A DNA stretch of 64,000 bases from Afipia sp. P52-10 (GCF_000516555.1 NZ_AZSJ01000007.1:1286099-1350098), one strand, 5' to 3'. Counted from the stretch's first letter, positions 52,025-60,681 are shown. Numbers and translations: made by a program. The notes: generated by a model from the letters alone, not told the origin.

Positions 52025-52813
52025 ATGCGCGCACTCCATACCGCGGCGACCGGCATGATGGCCCAGGAACTCAACGTCCAGGTCATCTCCAACAACATCG
52101 CCAACATGCGCACCACTGCTTACAAGAAGCAGCGCGCGGAATTTCAGGATCTGTTGTACGAGCACCAGCGCCGCGTCGGCACGCAGACATCGGACCAGGG
52201 CAACATCTTGCCGGTCGGCATCGAGATCGGCTCGGGCGTGCGCACCGCAGGCACGCCGCGGGTGATGAGCCAGGGCAACATGCTGCCGACTGGCAAGGAT
52301 CTCGACGTCGCGATCCGCGGCGAAGGCTTTTTCCGGGTTCTGCTGCCTGATGGTCGGACCGCCTACACCCGCGACGGCTCGTTCGAAATGGACCAGCAGG
52401 GGCGCATCACCACCTCGCAGGGCTACCTGATCCAGCCGGGTATCACCGTTCCGCAGAACTCTACCGGTCTCACGATCAACCAGCAGGGCCAGGTGTCGGT
52501 GACGCCGGCAGGTTCGACCACGCCGACGCAGATCGGCCAGATCGAAATGGCATTGTTCATCAACAAGGCCGGTCTGCAATCAATGGGCGACAACCTGTAT
52601 CTGGAGACGCCGGCCTCGGGCGCGCCGCAAGTCGGTCTCGGCGGGCAGCCCGGTTATGGCGACCTGCTGCAGAGCAACCTCGAACAGGCGAACGTCGAAG
52701 CCGTGTCGGAGATTTCCGACCTGATCGCGGCACAGCGCGCCTACGAGATGAACGCCAAGGTGATCAGCGCGACCGACCAGATGCTGCAATCCACCACTGC
52801 GATGCTGCGCTAA
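52025..52813 (+). CDS. flgG: Flagellar basal-body distal rod protein FlgG
   Basis: The 262-residue distal rod protein has the classic start MRALHTAATGMMAQELNVQVISNNIANMRTTAYKKQRAEFQDL and end LEQANVEAVSEISDLIAAQRAYEMNAKVISATDQMLQ. Length is normal. It follows flgF after 12 bp with GAGGAG in the gap, and precedes flgA by 12 bp. Confidence 0.98.
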   Translation: MRALHTAATGMMAQELNVQVISNNIANMRTTAYKKQRAEFQDLLYEHQRRVGTQTSDQGNILPVGIEIGSGVRTAGTPRVMSQGNMLPTGKDLDVAIRGEGFFRVLLPDGRTAYTRDGSFEMDQQGRITTSQGYLIQPGITVPQNSTGLTINQQGQVSVTPAGSTTPTQIGQIEMALFINKAGLQSMGDNLYLETPASGAPQVGLGGQPGYGDLLQSNLEQANVEAVSEISDLIAAQRAYEMNAKVISATDQMLQSTTAMLR

Positions 52814-52825
52814 CGGAGACGCACG

Positions 52826-53836
52826 ATGACACGGATCATTCTGCCGGCTTTCGCACTGCTGCTGCAGGTGACGACTGGCGCTTTCGCACAGACCTCGCTG
52901 GTTACACCAACCCTGCGCGCCAACGTCACCGTCAGCAGCGAAGTGGTGCGGATCGGCGACTTCGTCGACAACGCCGGCGAAATGGCGTCGGTTGCCGTAT
53001 TCCGCGCTCCCGATCTCGGGACCACCGGCGTGGTGCCGGTCGTCCAGGTGCTCGATGCGCTGCGCGCGCACAATGTGATCGGCATCGCCACCAACGACCT
53101 TCGCGAGGTGGCGGTGACGCGCGAGGCGCGCACGCTGTCGCAGAAGGATATCGAAACGGAAGTCGGCCGGGCGCTGGAGCGGCGCAACGGACTGGGCGAA
53201 GCGGCCAATCTCGCGCTGACCTTCGACCGGGACATTCGCGTACTGCAGCTCGATGCCAGTCATCGCGGCAATCTCGTACTGCTGTCCGCACGCTACGAGC
53301 CCCGCCATGCGCGCTTCGACGTCACGTTCGAACTCGCCCGCGATCAAGGCCTACCACCGACGCGGCTGCGCTTCACCGGCACGGCAATCGAAACCGTCGA
53401 GGCGGCCGTGGTAACGCGCACCGTCGAACGCGGTGAAGTGCTACGCGCTGCCGACATCGCCATCGAACGCCGCCCGAAAGCGGAGGTCGGCTTCGACGCC
53501 GCAACACGCGATCGGGCGATCGGCATGCAGATGCGAAAGGGGGTCCGCGCGGGCCAGCCGCTGCGGGTCGCCGATCTCGCCAAGGCCGACCTGGTGCAGC
53601 GCGATCAGAACGTCTCGCTTGTCTATGCCGCTCCCGGTCTCACCCTGACGATGCGCGCCAAGGCGATGGACGCCGGCGCCGAAGGCGACACCGTCAACGT
53701 CATGAACCTGCAGTCCAAGCGCGTGGTGCAGGGCATCGTGACTGGCCCCGGCCAGGTTGCGATGACGGCGCCCGCTCCCCGTCTCTCCGCTTCGCTTGCG
53801 AACACGCCGGCCTCCGGCGCGCCAACCCAAGAGTAA
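52826..53836 (+). CDS. flgA: Flagellar P-ring assembly chaperone FlgA
   Basis: The 336-residue periplasmic chaperone has a signal peptide (residues 1-21, to AFA). An SAF-type domain is in the C-terminal half (VVTRTVERGEVLRAADIAIERRP...GMQMRKGVRAGQPLRVADLAKADLVQRDQNVSLVY, ending TVNVMNLQSKRVVQGIV). It is longer than enteric FlgA (about 220) through an extra N-terminal domain, as usual in alphaproteobacteria. It aids assembly of FlgI, encoded at 58743. Confidence 0.95.
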   Translation: MTRIILPAFALLLQVTTGAFAQTSLVTPTLRANVTVSSEVVRIGDFVDNAGEMASVAVFRAPDLGTTGVVPVVQVLDALRAHNVIGIATNDLREVAVTREARTLSQKDIETEVGRALERRNGLGEAANLALTFDRDIRVLQLDASHRGNLVLLSARYEPRHARFDVTFELARDQGLPPTRLRFTGTAIETVEAAVVTRTVERGEVLRAADIAIERRPKAEVGFDAATRDRAIGMQMRKGVRAGQPLRVADLAKADLVQRDQNVSLVYAAPGLTLTMRAKAMDAGAEGDTVNVMNLQSKRVVQGIVTGPGQVAMTAPAPRLSASLANTPASGAPTQE

Positions 53837-53842
53837 GTCATC

Positions 53843-54601
53843 ATGGTTTCGTACCGTATTCCATCGCGTCTCTTCACCCCGGTTGGCCTGCTCGTTCTTG
53901 CCCTCACCGCGAGCGGCTGCTCCTCGATCGAGCGTCTGTCGGCGATCGGCGAGAAGCCCGCGCTGTCCGCGATTGAAAATCCGACCGCACAACCCGGCTA
54001 CAAGCCGGTGCAGATGCCGATGCCGACGCCGCAGGCGGCAAGCTACAGCCCGAATTCGCTGTGGCGCAACGGCTCGCGCGCCTTCTTCAAGGACCAGCGC
54101 GCGCGACAGGTCGGCGACCTGCTCACCGTCACCGTCAACATCACCGACAAGGCGACGTTCGACAACGAGACCAAGCGCAGCCGCACCAACAAGGAGGACT
54201 CCGGCATCTCCGATTTCGCAGGCAGCAAGCTGCTCTCCGGCAAGGCGGCGCTGGCGATGCCGGGCAAGATTCTGTCGGCGGATTCGACCGCTCAAAGCGA
54301 CGGCAAGGGTTCAGTGAACCGGCAGGAGGCGTTGCAGACCAGCGTCGCCGCCGTCGTCACGCAGATTCTGCCGAACGGCAACCTCGTCGTCGAAGGCCGC
54401 CAGGAAATCCGCGTCAACTTCGAGATCCGCGAACTGATCGTCGCCGGCATCGTCAGGCCCGAGGATATCCAGAGCGACAACACGATCGACTCGACCAAGA
54501 TCGCCCAGGCCCGCATCGCCTATGGCGGACGCGGCCAGATCACCGACGTTCAGCAACCACGCTATGGGCAGCAGGTTTTGGACGTGCTCCTGCCCTTCTG
54601 A
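53843..54601 (+). CDS. flgH: Flagellar L-ring protein FlgH
   Basis: The 252-residue outer-membrane lipoprotein of the L ring has a lipobox LTASGC with the lipidated cysteine at residue 26. Core segments include LWRNGSRAFFKDQRARQVGDLLTVTVNITDKATFDNET and NLVVEGRQEIRVNFEIRELIVAGIVRPEDI. It ends the flgF-flgG-flgA-flgH unit and is followed by a palindromic repeat and a hairpin. Confidence 0.97.
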   Translation: MVSYRIPSRLFTPVGLLVLALTASGCSSIERLSAIGEKPALSAIENPTAQPGYKPVQMPMPTPQAASYSPNSLWRNGSRAFFKDQRARQVGDLLTVTVNITDKATFDNETKRSRTNKEDSGISDFAGSKLLSGKAALAMPGKILSADSTAQSDGKGSVNRQEALQTSVAAVVTQILPNGNLVVEGRQEIRVNFEIRELIVAGIVRPEDIQSDNTIDSTKIAQARIAYGGRGQITDVQQPRYGQQVLDVLLPF

Positions 54602-54619
54602 CGCTTTCCCCGTCTTCAG

Positions 54620-54676
54620 GCATGATCCTGTCGCGAAAGCGCTCCCACACTGACGCGACCCGCCTCCCGATCATGC
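54620..54676. repeat. GGCATGATC-type palindromic element
   Basis: GCATGATC (54620-54627) and GATCATGC (54669-54676) flank a GC-rich centre. This is a diverged member of the same palindromic family found three times between fliE and flgC. Confidence 0.6.
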
Positions 54677-54729
54677 TCCCAGCTCCCACGCCAAGTCCGC
54701 GTCTCGCGAGCGCGGACGAGGCGACGCAA

Positions 54730-54764
54730 GACAGCCTTCGGTAGCTCCCCTGCCGAAGGCTGTC
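54730..54764. terminator. Terminator-like hairpin between flgH and the M20 peptidase gene
   Basis: GACAGCCTTCGG and CCGAAGGCTGTC form a perfect 12-bp stem with an 11-base loop. Only GCTTTAT follows, so the T-run is short; it may serve both converging genes. Confidence 0.65.
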
Positions 54765-54777
54765 GCTTTATCGCGCC

Positions 54778-55929
54778 TCATGCCTTTAGCGGATGCGTCG
54801 CTGCCACCGCCCGTGCCAGCGCCTGGGCGCGCGGCACAAGGCTCTCGACCTCCATGTACTCCTCCGGCGTGTGTGCAAAGCCGCCGACCGGCCCGGTCGC
54901 GCACAGGGTCGGCGTGCCGACCGCGGAAGTGAATCCGGAGTCGGCGCAGCCGCCGGTGAACTCGCCAGCGACATCGAAGCCGGTTCCTAGCGCCGCCTGC
55001 CGATAGATCGCGAACAGATCGGCATGTGCGGGCGTCTGCTCCAGAGGTAGGAATTCGCCTTTGATGCGCAGCGTCGCCGACGTGCCCGGCACATGCTCCG
55101 TAGCGACGATCGCTTCGATCGCGCTCAGCATGCGAACGCGATCGGCCGCTTTCACATAGCGCAGATCGATTTCGCCGCTGGCCGCAGGAGCAACCGTATT
55201 GACCGACTGCCCGCCCGAGATGAGCCCGACGTTTAGCGTGACGCCGCTTCCAAGGTCGGTGAGAGCGGATAGCGCGACGATCTTGTGCGCGAGCGCGTTG
55301 ACGGCGCTGCGGCCGGCCTCGAAATTGCCGCCGGAATGCGCCGCCTTGCCGACCACGTCCATCACCATGAACACGCCACCCTTGCGACCGGACACCACGT
55401 TGCCGCTGGGACGACCAGGCTCGGAGTTGTAGACCGCCCGCGCCCCGCGCGCGGTTTCCTCGATCACGGCGCGCGATTGTGGTGAGCCGATTTCCTCGTC
55501 GGAGGTCAGAAGCGCGACCAACGGCGCCGGATTGCCGCCGAACTTCTTGAATGCCGCGAGCACGAACGCGTTCAGCACCAGCCCGCCCTTCATATCCATA
55601 ACGCCGGGACCGTAAGCGCGGCCGTCCCTCACCGTGAACGGGCGTCGGGCAGCCTCGCCCTTGGGGAACACCGTGTCGCGGTGGCCCATCAACACTACCG
55701 GCGCATTGCCGGGACCAGCAAGCCGCGCGCGGAAGATGTCGCCGGAAACATCGCGCGGCAGCCGCTCGACCTCGATGCCATGACTCTCATAAAAGGCCTG
55801 GAACACTTCGCCGACCGCGTCGACACCGGCCTTGTCGTAGGAGCCGCTATCGATGTTCACGACGGTTTCGAGCAGCGCCAGCATCGCGTCACGTTGCGAC
55901 GACAACCAAGCGGCGATTAAGTCCGACAC
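54778..55929 (-). CDS. M20-family metallopeptidase (carboxypeptidase G2-like)
   Basis: A 383-residue di-zinc hydrolase. Metal and catalytic residues are visible as H83 and D85 (GHRDTVF), D112 (GVMDMKGG), and E145/E146 (DEEIGS). The dimerisation domain starts after GRKGGVFMVMDVVGKAAHSG. The group includes carboxypeptidase G2, which removes glutamate from folate-like molecules, but substrates vary. GTG 55929 is preceded by GGAGGAAGG at good distance. No signal peptide from this start, so it is cytoplasmic. Confidence 0.9.
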   Translation of the reverse strand: MSDLIAAWLSSQRDAMLALLETVVNIDSGSYDKAGVDAVGEVFQAFYESHGIEVERLPRDVSGDIFRARLAGPGNAPVVLMGHRDTVFPKGEAARRPFTVRDGRAYGPGVMDMKGGLVLNAFVLAAFKKFGGNPAPLVALLTSDEEIGSPQSRAVIEETARGARAVYNSEPGRPSGNVVSGRKGGVFMVMDVVGKAAHSGGNFEAGRSAVNALAHKIVALSALTDLGSGVTLNVGLISGGQSVNTVAPAASGEIDLRYVKAADRVRMLSAIEAIVATEHVPGTSATLRIKGEFLPLEQTPAHADLFAIYRQAALGTGFDVAGEFTGGCADSGFTSAVGTPTLCATGPVGGFAHTPEEYMEVESLVPRAQALARAVAATHPLKA

Positions 55930-56029
55930 GAGCCTTCCTCCGATGTTCCTTCCGGCACGGCGGCCGGCGCTTGCCGGCAAGTATAGCCGGAAGCCGGCGC
56001 ATCACCACGCATCCACGACATCAAAATGA

Positions 56030-56060
56030 AAGGCGCGCAACCTTCCCGATTGCGCGCCTT
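56030..56060 (-). terminator. Terminator of the second Bug-type gene
   Basis: AAGGCGCGCAA and TTGCGCGCCTT make a perfect 11-bp stem with a 9-base loop, followed on the minus strand by TCATTTTGA. It lies 43 bp past the stop codon. Confidence 0.85.
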
Positions 56061-56102
56061 CCGTCGGCCGGGAGATATGCGGCTGTGGAGAACGGATCGC
56101 AC

Positions 56103-57083
56103 TCAGCCCTTCTTGCCAAGGCCGAGACTGTCAATGACCTTGCGTTCGGAGGCGATGAACTCCCGCACGAACGCATTGTAATCGTCCGTGTTCTTGTAGT
56201 TCGGCACCATATCGAATTTGGCGAGCGTCTCCTTGACCGATGGATCGTCCATCGCCTTCTTGAAGGCGTCATGCAGGATCTTGACGATCTTCGGATCGAT
56301 GCCCTTCGGCCCGGCGATCCCCCAAGGGGAATCGAACACGAATGGATGCCCGAGTTCCTTGAGCGTCGGCACGTCGGGATAGTTCGGCGAGCGGTCCGCG
56401 GTCCACAGCATCAGCAGACGAAGCTTGCCCGCATCGACCAGTGGCCGCCAACCGGTGGAATCGATCGAGAGCGTCGTGTGCTTGCCCAACACGGCGGCAT
56501 TCATTTCCGCGCCGCCCTTGAACGGCACCTGGGTCATCTTGATGCCTTCGCGTGCGGCGATCTGCTCCATGCCGGTATGCAGCGATGTGCCCGCGCCAGG
56601 CGACGCGTAGGTCACCTTGCCGGGATTAGCCTTGGCGAACTCGACAACGTCCTTCCAGGTCTTGAACGGGCCGTCCGCACTCGTCACCACGCCAAACGTG
56701 TAACCGGTCAGGTGGACGATATAGGTGAAGTCCTTCTCCGCATCCCACGATGTCTGCTGCATCAGGGGCATCCGGAAGACCGAGATCGGAATCTGCGCCA
56801 CCGTATAGCCATCCGGCTTGGCGGATGCGGCCATCGTTGCAGGACCGACCGAGCCCGCGCCGCCCGACTTGTTCTCGACCACGATCGGCTGACCGAGATG
56901 CTTGCCCGCGACTTCCGCGATCGCACGCAAGGTCGTATCGGTCGATCCGCCCGCAGGCCACGGCACGATCAACGTCACCGGCTTGGTCGGAAAATTCTGC
57001 GCGAGAGCGGCGCTTCCAATGGATGCGATGCAGAGCGCCAGCGCAAGCGCGCCAAGCTTCTTCCTCAAGGTCACTAAGGTCAT
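56103..57083 (-). CDS. Bug/TctC-family substrate-binding protein (second)
   Basis: A 326-residue periplasmic binding protein with a signal peptide ending SAALA. The mature start FPTKPVTLIVPWPAGGSTDTTLRAIAEVAGKHLGQPIVVENKSGG is the Bug signature. It is only distantly similar to the one at 36552, so a separate acquisition or old duplicate. No transporter membrane genes are adjacent. The downstream M20 peptidase gene on the same strand may act on the imported ligand, but the terminator between them argues for separate transcripts. GGAG is close before ATG 57083. Confidence 0.92.
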   Translation of the reverse strand: MTLVTLRKKLGALALALCIASIGSAALAQNFPTKPVTLIVPWPAGGSTDTTLRAIAEVAGKHLGQPIVVENKSGGAGSVGPATMAASAKPDGYTVAQIPISVFRMPLMQQTSWDAEKDFTYIVHLTGYTFGVVTSADGPFKTWKDVVEFAKANPGKVTYASPGAGTSLHTGMEQIAAREGIKMTQVPFKGGAEMNAAVLGKHTTLSIDSTGWRPLVDAGKLRLLMLWTADRSPNYPDVPTLKELGHPFVFDSPWGIAGPKGIDPKIVKILHDAFKKAMDDPSVKETLAKFDMVPNYKNTDDYNAFVREFIASERKVIDSLGLGKKG

Positions 57084-57395
57084 TCTCCGTCTCGTTGTAT
57101 GGCTTTGGATTGGTTGCAAAGGTCTCGGCCTTCGAAGCGGCAGGACCCTAAGGGGCAAGACTGCGAACGACAACGACGTCAGGGGAGGACGGGCGACCGA
57201 ACGACGAAATCGCGCTGTGTCTTAAGGACGCAGCAACGACAACGAACTGAATGCGATCCGCTCACGCGCGCAATTGCACAAGCTGCCGCTTTTGAACATC
57301 CGCTCGCGCAGAACAACGCGTGCAGATTCAGCCATCTGCACGTAGGATAGTGAGCGTTGTAGATAAGGCGATATAGCCGCGAAAGGCGACGAGCA
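57084..57395. other. 312-bp gap between dksA and the Bug-type gene
   Basis: No gene seen. A perfect 9-bp inverted repeat (CGTGCAGAT / ATCTGCACG, 57319-57342, 6-base loop) lies 54 bp past the dksA stop and may be its terminator. The part next to 57083 should hold the promoter of the Bug-type gene. Confidence 0.5.
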
Positions 57396-57815
57396 TCACT
57401 CGTCGCGATAAACCTTCTCGCGCTTCTCGTGACGCTCCTGTGCCTCGACCGAGAGCGTCGCAATCGGACGCGCTTCGAGCCGTTTCAGCGAGATCGGCTC
57501 GCCGGTCTCCTCGCAGTAGCCGTAAGTGCCGTCATCGATCCGACCGATCGCAGCATCGATCTTGGCGATCAGCTTGCGCTGGCGGTCACGCGCACGCAGC
57601 TCAATGGCGCGGTCGGTCTCCGACGACGCACGATCGGCAAGATCGGGGTGGTTGACGTTCTCGTCCTGCAACTGGACGAGGGTGGCTTTGGCTTCCCGCA
57701 GAATTTCCTCTTTCCATGCAAGCAACTTGTTGCGGAAATACTCCCGCTGTCGCTCGTTCATGAACGGCTCCTTCTCAGAGGGCCGGTAGGGTTTCTGCTT
57801 CTCCGTCACTGGCAT
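57396..57815 (-). CDS. dksA: DksA-type RNA polymerase-binding regulator with degenerate zinc finger
   Basis: The 139-residue protein inserts its coiled coil into the RNA polymerase secondary channel and works with ppGpp. The coiled coil spans about residues 28-95, with the DxxA-type tip (DLADRASSETD). The C4 zinc finger of classical DksA is reduced to one cysteine (C101); the other three positions read T104, S122 and A125. This is known for alphaproteobacterial DksA proteins such as RSP2654 of Rhodobacter and does not abolish function there. ATG 57815 is likely; ATG 57761 with a strong AAGGAG is an alternative giving 121 residues. DksA normally links stringent control to rRNA and to flagellar genes. 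Confidence 0.93.
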   Translation of the reverse strand: MPVTEKQKPYRPSEKEPFMNERQREYFRNKLLAWKEEILREAKATLVQLQDENVNHPDLADRASSETDRAIELRARDRQRKLIAKIDAAIGRIDDGTYGYCEETGEPISLKRLEARPIATLSVEAQERHEKREKVYRDE

Positions 57816-57974
57816 CGACAGTTTGTCCCAGCGGGTAATAGCCTCCCGCGCGCGCAGCTTATATAGCGCCGATTCGTGACAGACAATATCGACACGACAC
57901 TCCGAACCGTTTCCTGTGGAGCACCCTGGGGACGATTGCCGCTTTGGGATCGATGACGGAATGGGCGGGAGTTC

Positions 57975-57997
57975 CCTGACGGGAACCGCCCGTCAGG
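57975..57997 (-). terminator. Hairpin after fliX
   Basis: CCTGACGGG and CCCGTCAGG form a 9-bp stem with a 5-base loop, 29 bp past the fliX stop. No T-run follows, so it is a moderate candidate. Confidence 0.5.
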
Positions 57998-58025
57998 CGC
58001 CAGTCAAGAAAATATGGCAATTAAA

Positions 58026-58436
58026 TCAACTATTTCCGGCCTTTGCGAGTTCGACTTCGACCCGCAATTCGATCTCGGCCAGCACTTGATCCAGCCCTGA
58101 ATCCCCTGAATTGGCTTTCAATCCGGCGGCAACGACCCGCAACCGCTGCACGGTCGCAGGGGTCAGCGAGCCGGACAGCAGCCCAAGCTTCAGTTCGTCG
58201 AGGACATCGAGGGCTTCGTTGCCGCGCTTGACGGCCCGCTTCCGTCGCTCGGTCGCGTCCTCCACACCTTGAAGCGCCAGCAGCGCGTCGATACTCGCGA
58301 CACCGACGGGCGCCGCCATCGGACGGCTCCCCGCCGCTTCACTCAGGTTCGGCAGCGAAAATGTGGACGACGACGGACGTCGGGCGCCGGGCTGCGAGGT
58401 GGCCGGCGTAGCACCATTGGGGCCATAGATCCGCAT
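58026..58436 (-). CDS. fliX: Flagellar assembly regulator FliX
   Basis: The 136-residue product has the FliX start (MRIYGPNG) and core (IDALLALQGVEDATERRKRAVKRGNEALDVLDELKLGLLSGSLTPATVQRLRVVAAGL). In Caulobacter, FliX couples early flagellar assembly to the sigma-54 activator FlbD. Its presence supports such a hierarchy here, although flbD is not in the window. It diverges from flgI across a 306-bp gap that holds the shared flagellar motifs. ATG 58436 fits the family. Confidence 0.93.
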   Translation of the reverse strand: MRIYGPNGATPATSQPGARRPSSSTFSLPNLSEAAGSRPMAAPVGVASIDALLALQGVEDATERRKRAVKRGNEALDVLDELKLGLLSGSLTPATVQRLRVVAAGLKANSGDSGLDQVLAEIELRVEVELAKAGNS

Positions 58437-58526
58437 GCAATGTCCTTTGAACAAATCGAGCCGGATCACACGCGACAAACTACGCGGCGTTGAGGTTTCG
58501 GCAGCCGGAAAGCTCGTCCCTTATGG

Positions 58527-58542
58527 TTAATGATCCGTAAAC
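58527..58542. promoter_or_regulatory. Near-consensus CtrA-type box, fliX/flgI gap
   Basis: TTAA-TGATCCG-TAAAC has one mismatch to TTAA-N7-TTAAC. It lies 91 bp upstream of fliX. Confidence 0.4.
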
Positions 58543-58546
58543 ACCC

Positions 58547-58570
58547 GGCAGAATTTGCCGCGCGCGGCAA
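58547..58570. promoter_or_regulatory. Flagellar motif plus perfect 16-bp palindrome, fliX/flgI gap
   Basis: GGCAGAATTTGCCG (58547-58560), identical to the flgB-side motif, overlaps TTGCCGCGCGCGGCAA (58555-58570), a perfect palindrome. It sits 85 bp upstream of the sigma-54-like element, the position expected of an enhancer. Confidence 0.55.
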
Positions 58571-58654
58571 TTTCCCTCCCTAGCGCAGGCTGGAGGCGGA
58601 CGAGAGGAAACATAATTATCAAATTATTTCAATTACTTATGTTGATCGCGTGAC

Positions 58655-58670
58655 TGGCACGACGTTCGCT
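58655..58670 (+). promoter_or_regulatory. Sigma-54-like promoter element upstream of flgI
   Basis: TGGCACGACGTTCGCT has GG and GC 10 bp apart and shares TGGCAYGNNNTTCGCT with the flgF element. The flgI start is 73 bp downstream. Confidence 0.55.
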
Positions 58671-58742
58671 AGATGACCCGTGGTCGATATCGCGTGGGGA
58701 GCACGAGGTATCCAGCCAGACGGCTTTCGCGGGAGTAAAGGG

Positions 58743-59852
58743 ATGCAACGGGTGTTTCGGATCGTCGGCGCGATTGCCGCGGTGCTGATTCTGGCCATAG
58801 GCCCGGCGGCCGCGACCTCCCGCATCAAGGACCTCGCCAACATCGAAGGCGTGCGCCAGAACCAGCTGATCGGCTATGGCCTCGTGGTCGGCCTGAACGG
58901 CACCGGCGACACTCTCAACAACATCCCCTTCACCAAGCAATCGCTGCAAGCGATGCTCGAACGGATGGGCGTGAACATCCGCGGCGCCAACATCCGCACC
59001 GGCAACGTCGCCGCCGTGATGGTCACCGGCAACCTGCCCGCCTTCTCAACCCAGGGCACCCGGATGGACGTCACCGTCTCCGCGCTGGGCGATGCCAAGA
59101 GCCTGCAAGGCGGCACGCTGCTGGTCACCCCGCTGCTCGGTGCCGACGGCAACGTCTATGCCGTCGCGCAAGGCGCGCTAGCGATCGGCGGCTTCGCAGC
59201 CGAAGGTGAAGCGGCGAAGATCGTGCGCGGCGTGCCGACCGTCGGCCGCATCTCCAATGGCGCCATCATCGAGCGCGAGATCGACTTCGCGCTGAACCGG
59301 TTGCCGAATGTGCGGCTAGCGCTGCGCAACGCCGACTTCACCACCGCCAAGCGCATCGCTGCTGCCGTTAACGACTTCCTCGGCACCAAGACCGCCGAGC
59401 CGGTCGATCCATCGACAGTGCTGCTGAATGTGCCGAACGAATTCAGAGGCAATGTGGTCGCCCTGCTCACCGAGATCGAACAGCTCCAGGTCGAGCCGGA
59501 TCTCGCCGCCAAGATCGTCATCGACGAACGCTCCGGCATCATCGTCATGGGCCGCGACGTGCGCGTGGCGACGGTCGCCATCGCCCAGGGCAACTTAACG
59601 GTGACGATCTCCGAGGCTCCACAGGTTAGCCAGCCCAATCCGCTATCCGGCGGTCGCACGATGGTTGTCCCGCGCTCGCGCGTCGGCGTGCAGGAAGACG
59701 GCCGGAAACTCGCCGTGGTGCAGGATGGCGTCTCGCTGCAACAGCTCGTGGACGGCCTCAACGCGCTCGGCATCGGGCCGCGCGACATGATCGCAATCCT
59801 GCAGGCGGTCAAGGCTGCTGGCGCGATCCAGGCCGACATCGAGGTGATGTGA
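58743..59852 (+). CDS. flgI: Flagellar P-ring protein FlgI
   Basis: The 369-residue periplasmic P-ring subunit has a signal peptide (to AAA, near residue 24). Canonical segments follow: SRIKDLANIEGVRQNQLIGYGLVVGLNGTGD, SALGDAKSLQGGTLLVTPLLGADGNVYAVAQG and VDERSGIIVMG-type KIVIDERSGIIVMGRDVRVATVAIAQGNLTVTI. The start at 58743 is preceded by GAGTAAAGGG. It overlaps the rod-binding gene by one base (TGATG). Confidence 0.98.
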   Translation: MQRVFRIVGAIAAVLILAIGPAAATSRIKDLANIEGVRQNQLIGYGLVVGLNGTGDTLNNIPFTKQSLQAMLERMGVNIRGANIRTGNVAAVMVTGNLPAFSTQGTRMDVTVSALGDAKSLQGGTLLVTPLLGADGNVYAVAQGALAIGGFAAEGEAAKIVRGVPTVGRISNGAIIEREIDFALNRLPNVRLALRNADFTTAKRIAAAVNDFLGTKTAEPVDPSTVLLNVPNEFRGNVVALLTEIEQLQVEPDLAAKIVIDERSGIIVMGRDVRVATVAIAQGNLTVTISEAPQVSQPNPLSGGRTMVVPRSRVGVQEDGRKLAVVQDGVSLQQLVDGLNALGIGPRDMIAILQAVKAAGAIQADIEVM

Positions 59853-60184
59853 TGAGCGTCATCCCGACAAACACCACACCGATGATCAATGGCCGCCCCG
59901 ATCTCGCACTCACCGAAGCACTGAAGAAGGTCTCCCCTCAGGCGCAGCAGAAGGCGAAATCGGCCTCGCAGGATTTCGAAGCGGTGTTCCTGAATTCGAT
60001 GTTTCAGCAGATGTTCGCAGAGGTCAAAGGCGAAGGCCCGTTCGGCGCGACCGAAGGCACGGGTCCGTGGCGTTCGATGCTGACCGACGAATACGCCAAG
60101 GGGATTTCGCGGTCCGGCGGCGTCGGCATCTCGGATGACGTCTTCCGGACCCTGATCATACAACAGGCCGCACGGGCAAGCTGA
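59852..60184 (+). CDS. Rod-binding protein, FlgJ N-terminal type
   Basis: A 110-residue protein matching the rod-binding domain of FlgJ (AKSASQDFEAVFLNSMFQQMFAEVKGEGPFGATEGTGPWRSMLTDEYAKGISRSGGVGISDDVFRTLI). The muramidase domain present in enteric FlgJ is absent, which is normal in alphaproteobacteria, where a separate enzyme cuts peptidoglycan. It caps rod assembly in the periplasm. It begins inside the flgI stop codon (TGATG). Confidence 0.93.
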   Translation: MSVIPTNTTPMINGRPDLALTEALKKVSPQAQQKAKSASQDFEAVFLNSMFQQMFAEVKGEGPFGATEGTGPWRSMLTDEYAKGISRSGGVGISDDVFRTLIIQQAARAS

Positions 60185-60195
60185 AAGATAGGCAC

Positions 60196-60681
60196 ATGCA
60201 CGCTCAATCGCAGTCCACCGCTCCCGGCATCCCGGCGATCGCCAATCCGACCGATGCCCGCAAGTTCATCACCGCTCTCACCGACATCATGGATCAGTTG
60301 CTGACACTGATCGAGCAGGAGACGGCGCTGGTGCGGGCCGGCAAGGTCAGTGAGGCGGTCCTGCTCGAGAGCGCCAAGAGCGAACTGTCTCGCCGCTACA
60401 TGAGCGCGATCACCGGGCTGAAGGCCAACCATCGCTATCTGGCGCAGGCGGTGCCAGACCTGCTTGCGACGCTGCATCGTCATCACGATGCTTTCCGCGG
60501 CAAGCTGCAGATCAACCTCACCGTTCTTGCGACCGCGCATGCGGTTTCCGAAGGCATCGTACGCGGCGTCAACAGCGAGCTGCAACGCAAGGCCGTCCCT
60601 TCGACCTATACGGCTTCCGGGAACCGCAGCAATGCGGGCGCACGTTACGCTGCGCCGCTGAGCATCAGCCGCTCACTTTAG
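60196..60681 (+). CDS. FlgN-like flagellar export chaperone
   Basis: A 161-residue helical protein starting 11 bp after the rod-binding gene. ALTDIMDQLLTLIEQETALVRAGKVSEAVLLESAKSELSRRYMSAITGLKANHRYLAQAVPDLL resembles FlgN-type chaperones that escort hook-filament junction proteins. Similarity is at the pattern level, so the call is tentative; position at the end of the flgI unit supports it. The C-terminal 30 residues are Ser/Arg-rich and probably flexible. Confidence 0.7.
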   Translation: MHAQSQSTAPGIPAIANPTDARKFITALTDIMDQLLTLIEQETALVRAGKVSEAVLLESAKSELSRRYMSAITGLKANHRYLAQAVPDLLATLHRHHDAFRGKLQINLTVLATAHAVSEGIVRGVNSELQRKAVPSTYTASGNRSNAGARYAAPLSISRSL

